From Plicaturopsis crispa FD-325 SS-3 (lineage: Eukaryota; Basidiomycota; Agaricomycetes; Amylocorticiales; Amylocorticiaceae): a DNA stretch of 64,000 bases. Location of the stretch: the NCBI GenBank assembly GCA_000827205.1, contig KN832558.1, positions 1,017,811 to 1,081,810 on the forward strand. The letters are read 5' to 3'. Each line of letters begins with the position of its first letter. Position 1 is the stretch's first letter. Under the pieces are notes generated by a model. It had not been told where the DNA came from. It did not search any database and saw only the letters and a list, made by a program, of their open reading frames with translations. This document shows, in pieces, positions 59,068-64,000 of the stretch. The translations under genes were made by a program, and so were the position numbers.

Positions 59068-60902
59068 ATGCAAGTCGTCGCTCTGGTGGTTGGCGTCCTG
59101 GCCTTTGGACCGCTGGCCGTCCGTTCATTCGACCACCTCACCTTTTCCCCTGTAGAACAGTGCGGGCCGTTTTCTATTTCTCTCACTGGGTCGAAAGAGT
59201 CCCCGACTCTCCCGCTCACATTAACCGTCATTCCTTTCAATTCTTCGGCCCCGTTGTCCATACCGATCTCTGCTGGTCAATGGCAGGACATGACAAGTTC
59301 GCCTTCAGGTGCGAACATATCATTCCTGCCTTTCGCGGCCGGCACGTCCTTCGTAGCGTCTGTGGACGACGTCAACGGACAGGCTGTCACAACGGTGTCA
59401 GATGTCATTGGCGTGCAACCATCCAATACATCCTCATGCGTCTCTGCCAATACAACTGCGTCATACCCGTACACCTTGACCGGGACTCCGACGCAATGCG
59501 GGGCCTTCAATGTGTCATCCGATCCAAATGTCGTCTCTGGTGTCAAATCCGTCCGGGCATTCATACCGAAGGGGCCGGCGTTTCTACTCAACCGGACATC
59601 GCCCAACTCATCCTCCTACGTTATGAGTGTGAAGAGGGGTCTTCAGGTGGTCATGCTGGTCAGCGATGGTAGCTCGCACCAGCAGACTACGTCTCTCGAA
59701 ACTGTGCAGGGAGATTCGACAAGCAGTACCGCATGTCTTCCTGTACAGTCCAATCAGAAGTCCGCTCAGCAAAACAAACCAGCTCTATCTAGGTGCATAT
59801 AGCCCGTTATTCATTTCCAACTGTAGTTGACAAAATTTCTTGCAGCGGGGCGATCATAGCCATAGCCGTAGGGTCTGGTGGAGCCGTTCTCGTTCTGGGA
59901 TTCGTGATGCTAGTGTATATCAGAAGGGAACGCAGGGCACGGAACACTCGACGAGCTGTTAGGGATAACGAGAAGGGCATCCCACCTTTCCCATCACAAC
60001 CACCTCTCCCGCCTTTACCTCCCGAGCCGCCGTTGAAATATGGAGACTCCCCGCCTTTCTCGCCATCGTCAAGGTTCATAAGAGACGCCGCTCCTTACGG
60101 CAATGACGCATTTCTGTCGCCCACGTCCGCGGACCACCTGCGCAAATTCAGGCGCTATAGCATGAGTAGCGCGGGTGCTGGATCTCCACATGCTAGCATG
60201 GGACCCCCTAGTATGGCACCTGCCAACATGGAACCAACAAGTTTTTCCATGGGCGGTGCGCGGCGGGTTCTAGGAGCAGGCGACCGGTCGGTGCATTCCT
60301 TGGACATCGAGCAGATGCTCGAAATGGCGACGGTATACTCAAATAATTCTCCTCGCCTGAGTCCGAGTTCACTACCCCCGATCAGCGGTGATGCGTACCG
60401 CGAGAGGCGCTCGAACCCCTTGCGCGACATTGATCCTTCCAATCCCCGTTCCGCTACGTTCTCCAACCGCACCGACTCCTACGCACTCCCACGACCAGTG
60501 TCGCCCCCTGCGGCTATTCCTACCGCGATTCTCAGAACCCGCTCGGGCTTGCTGCGAGGCCACGACCGTGAGCCCTCAGACGTGCCACGAGATCCCATGT
60601 TGTCAATGTCGATGTCCCGGGGGAACTCTTTCGCACCTCAGCCCCAGCCTGAATCGCCAGCTGCAGCGCGCAAGTCCGTCGACTCTCCTCGTGCAATCTC
60701 AATCCACAGCGACACGTCGAGTTCGGCGCTCTCTCCGAATCTGAGCCCCACGGGACCCTCGCCGCCGCTCTTCACGCCGTATCTGCGTGGCGTGCAGGAG
60801 ACATCGCTGGACATGCCGCGGAGCGCTGCGACGGATGGTACATTCACGATGGCGAGCAGTGGCATCGTTGACAGGTCCTATGTCCCACCGCCTCGTCCAT
60901 GA
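59068..60902 (+). CDS. Single-pass membrane glycoprotein with Ser/Pro-rich cytoplasmic tail
   Basis: Two exons (59068-59792 and 59846-60902) give 593 aa. A signal peptide (M-Q-V-V-A-L-V-V-G-V-L-A-F-G) is followed by a 220-residue ectodomain with a repeated pattern around C-G-P-F-S-I-S and C-G-A-F-N-V-S, and many N-x-S/T sites. A single membrane helix (A-I-I-A-I-A-V-G-S-G-G-A-V-L-V-L-G) precedes the stop-transfer R-R-E-R-R-A-R. The 320-residue tail is rich in Ser and Pro (P-P-F-P-S-Q-P-P-L-P-P-L-P-P). This layout is common in basidiomycete surface proteins of unknown function and is reminiscent of wall-stress sensors; no named domain is seen. An in-frame GTG six bases upstream is not used. Confidence 0.87.

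Positions 60903-64000
<3,098 letters not shown>

Overview
The window reads as nuclear DNA of a wood-decay basidiomycete, most likely a white-rot polypore. Genes are dense and split by 45-65 bp GT-AG introns. The gene set includes a secreted manganese peroxidase, a WrbA-type benzoquinone reductase, aryl-alcohol dehydrogenases, a microsomal P450 with a neighbouring epoxide hydrolase, a carboxylesterase and a secreted class-3 lipase. All exon models below were spliced by eye. Most were checked by adding exon lengths and confirming that phases and the total reading frame close.

Layout. 1-2.0 kb: a Ser/Thr-rich tandem-repeat gene on the minus strand, running off the left edge. A long open frame on the plus strand there is its antisense shadow. 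2.0-7.9 kb: gene-poor, holding one minus-strand multi-pass membrane protein (3.6-4.6 kb). 7.9-19.9 kb, all plus: RGS/transmembrane protein, carboxylesterase, DUF1593 (nucleoside-hydrolase-like) secreted protein, benzoquinone reductase, Mps1 kinase. 20.6-25.8 kb, all minus: BCP-type peroxiredoxin, H15-domain protein, class-3 lipase. 27.4-30.6 kb: two convergent aryl-alcohol dehydrogenase paralogues, one with a disturbed frame. 32.4-36.5 kb, minus: epoxide hydrolase and cytochrome P450. 37.6 kb: NmrA-like reductase, whose 3' end has been hit by a Ty3/Gypsy LTR retrotransposon (38.56-47.30 kb). That element itself carries a 1.84-kb terminal-inverted-repeat insertion. 47.6-54.0 kb: PX/PH phospholipase D. 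54.3-55.5 kb: two tandem Dabb-domain genes. 55.7 kb: small basic protein. 56.7-58.6 kb: mitochondrial branched-chain ketoacid dehydrogenase E1-alpha. 59.1-60.9 kb: single-pass membrane glycoprotein. 62.5 kb to the right edge: manganese peroxidase, last exon missing.

How the genes could work together (inference). The peroxidase, quinone reductase and aryl-alcohol dehydrogenase belong to lignin oxidation and to redox cycling of its products. The P450, epoxide hydrolase and NmrA-like reductase form a compact stretch suited to handling aromatic or lipophilic compounds. The rest are housekeeping or signalling genes with no evident functional link. No CRISPR array, rRNA or convincing tRNA was seen. 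The most unusual items are the retrotransposon that supplies a new stop codon to a host gene, the nested element with CATCAGGAAAA termini and a 2-bp target duplication, the micro-exons in the DUF1593 gene, and the antisense-masked repeat gene.
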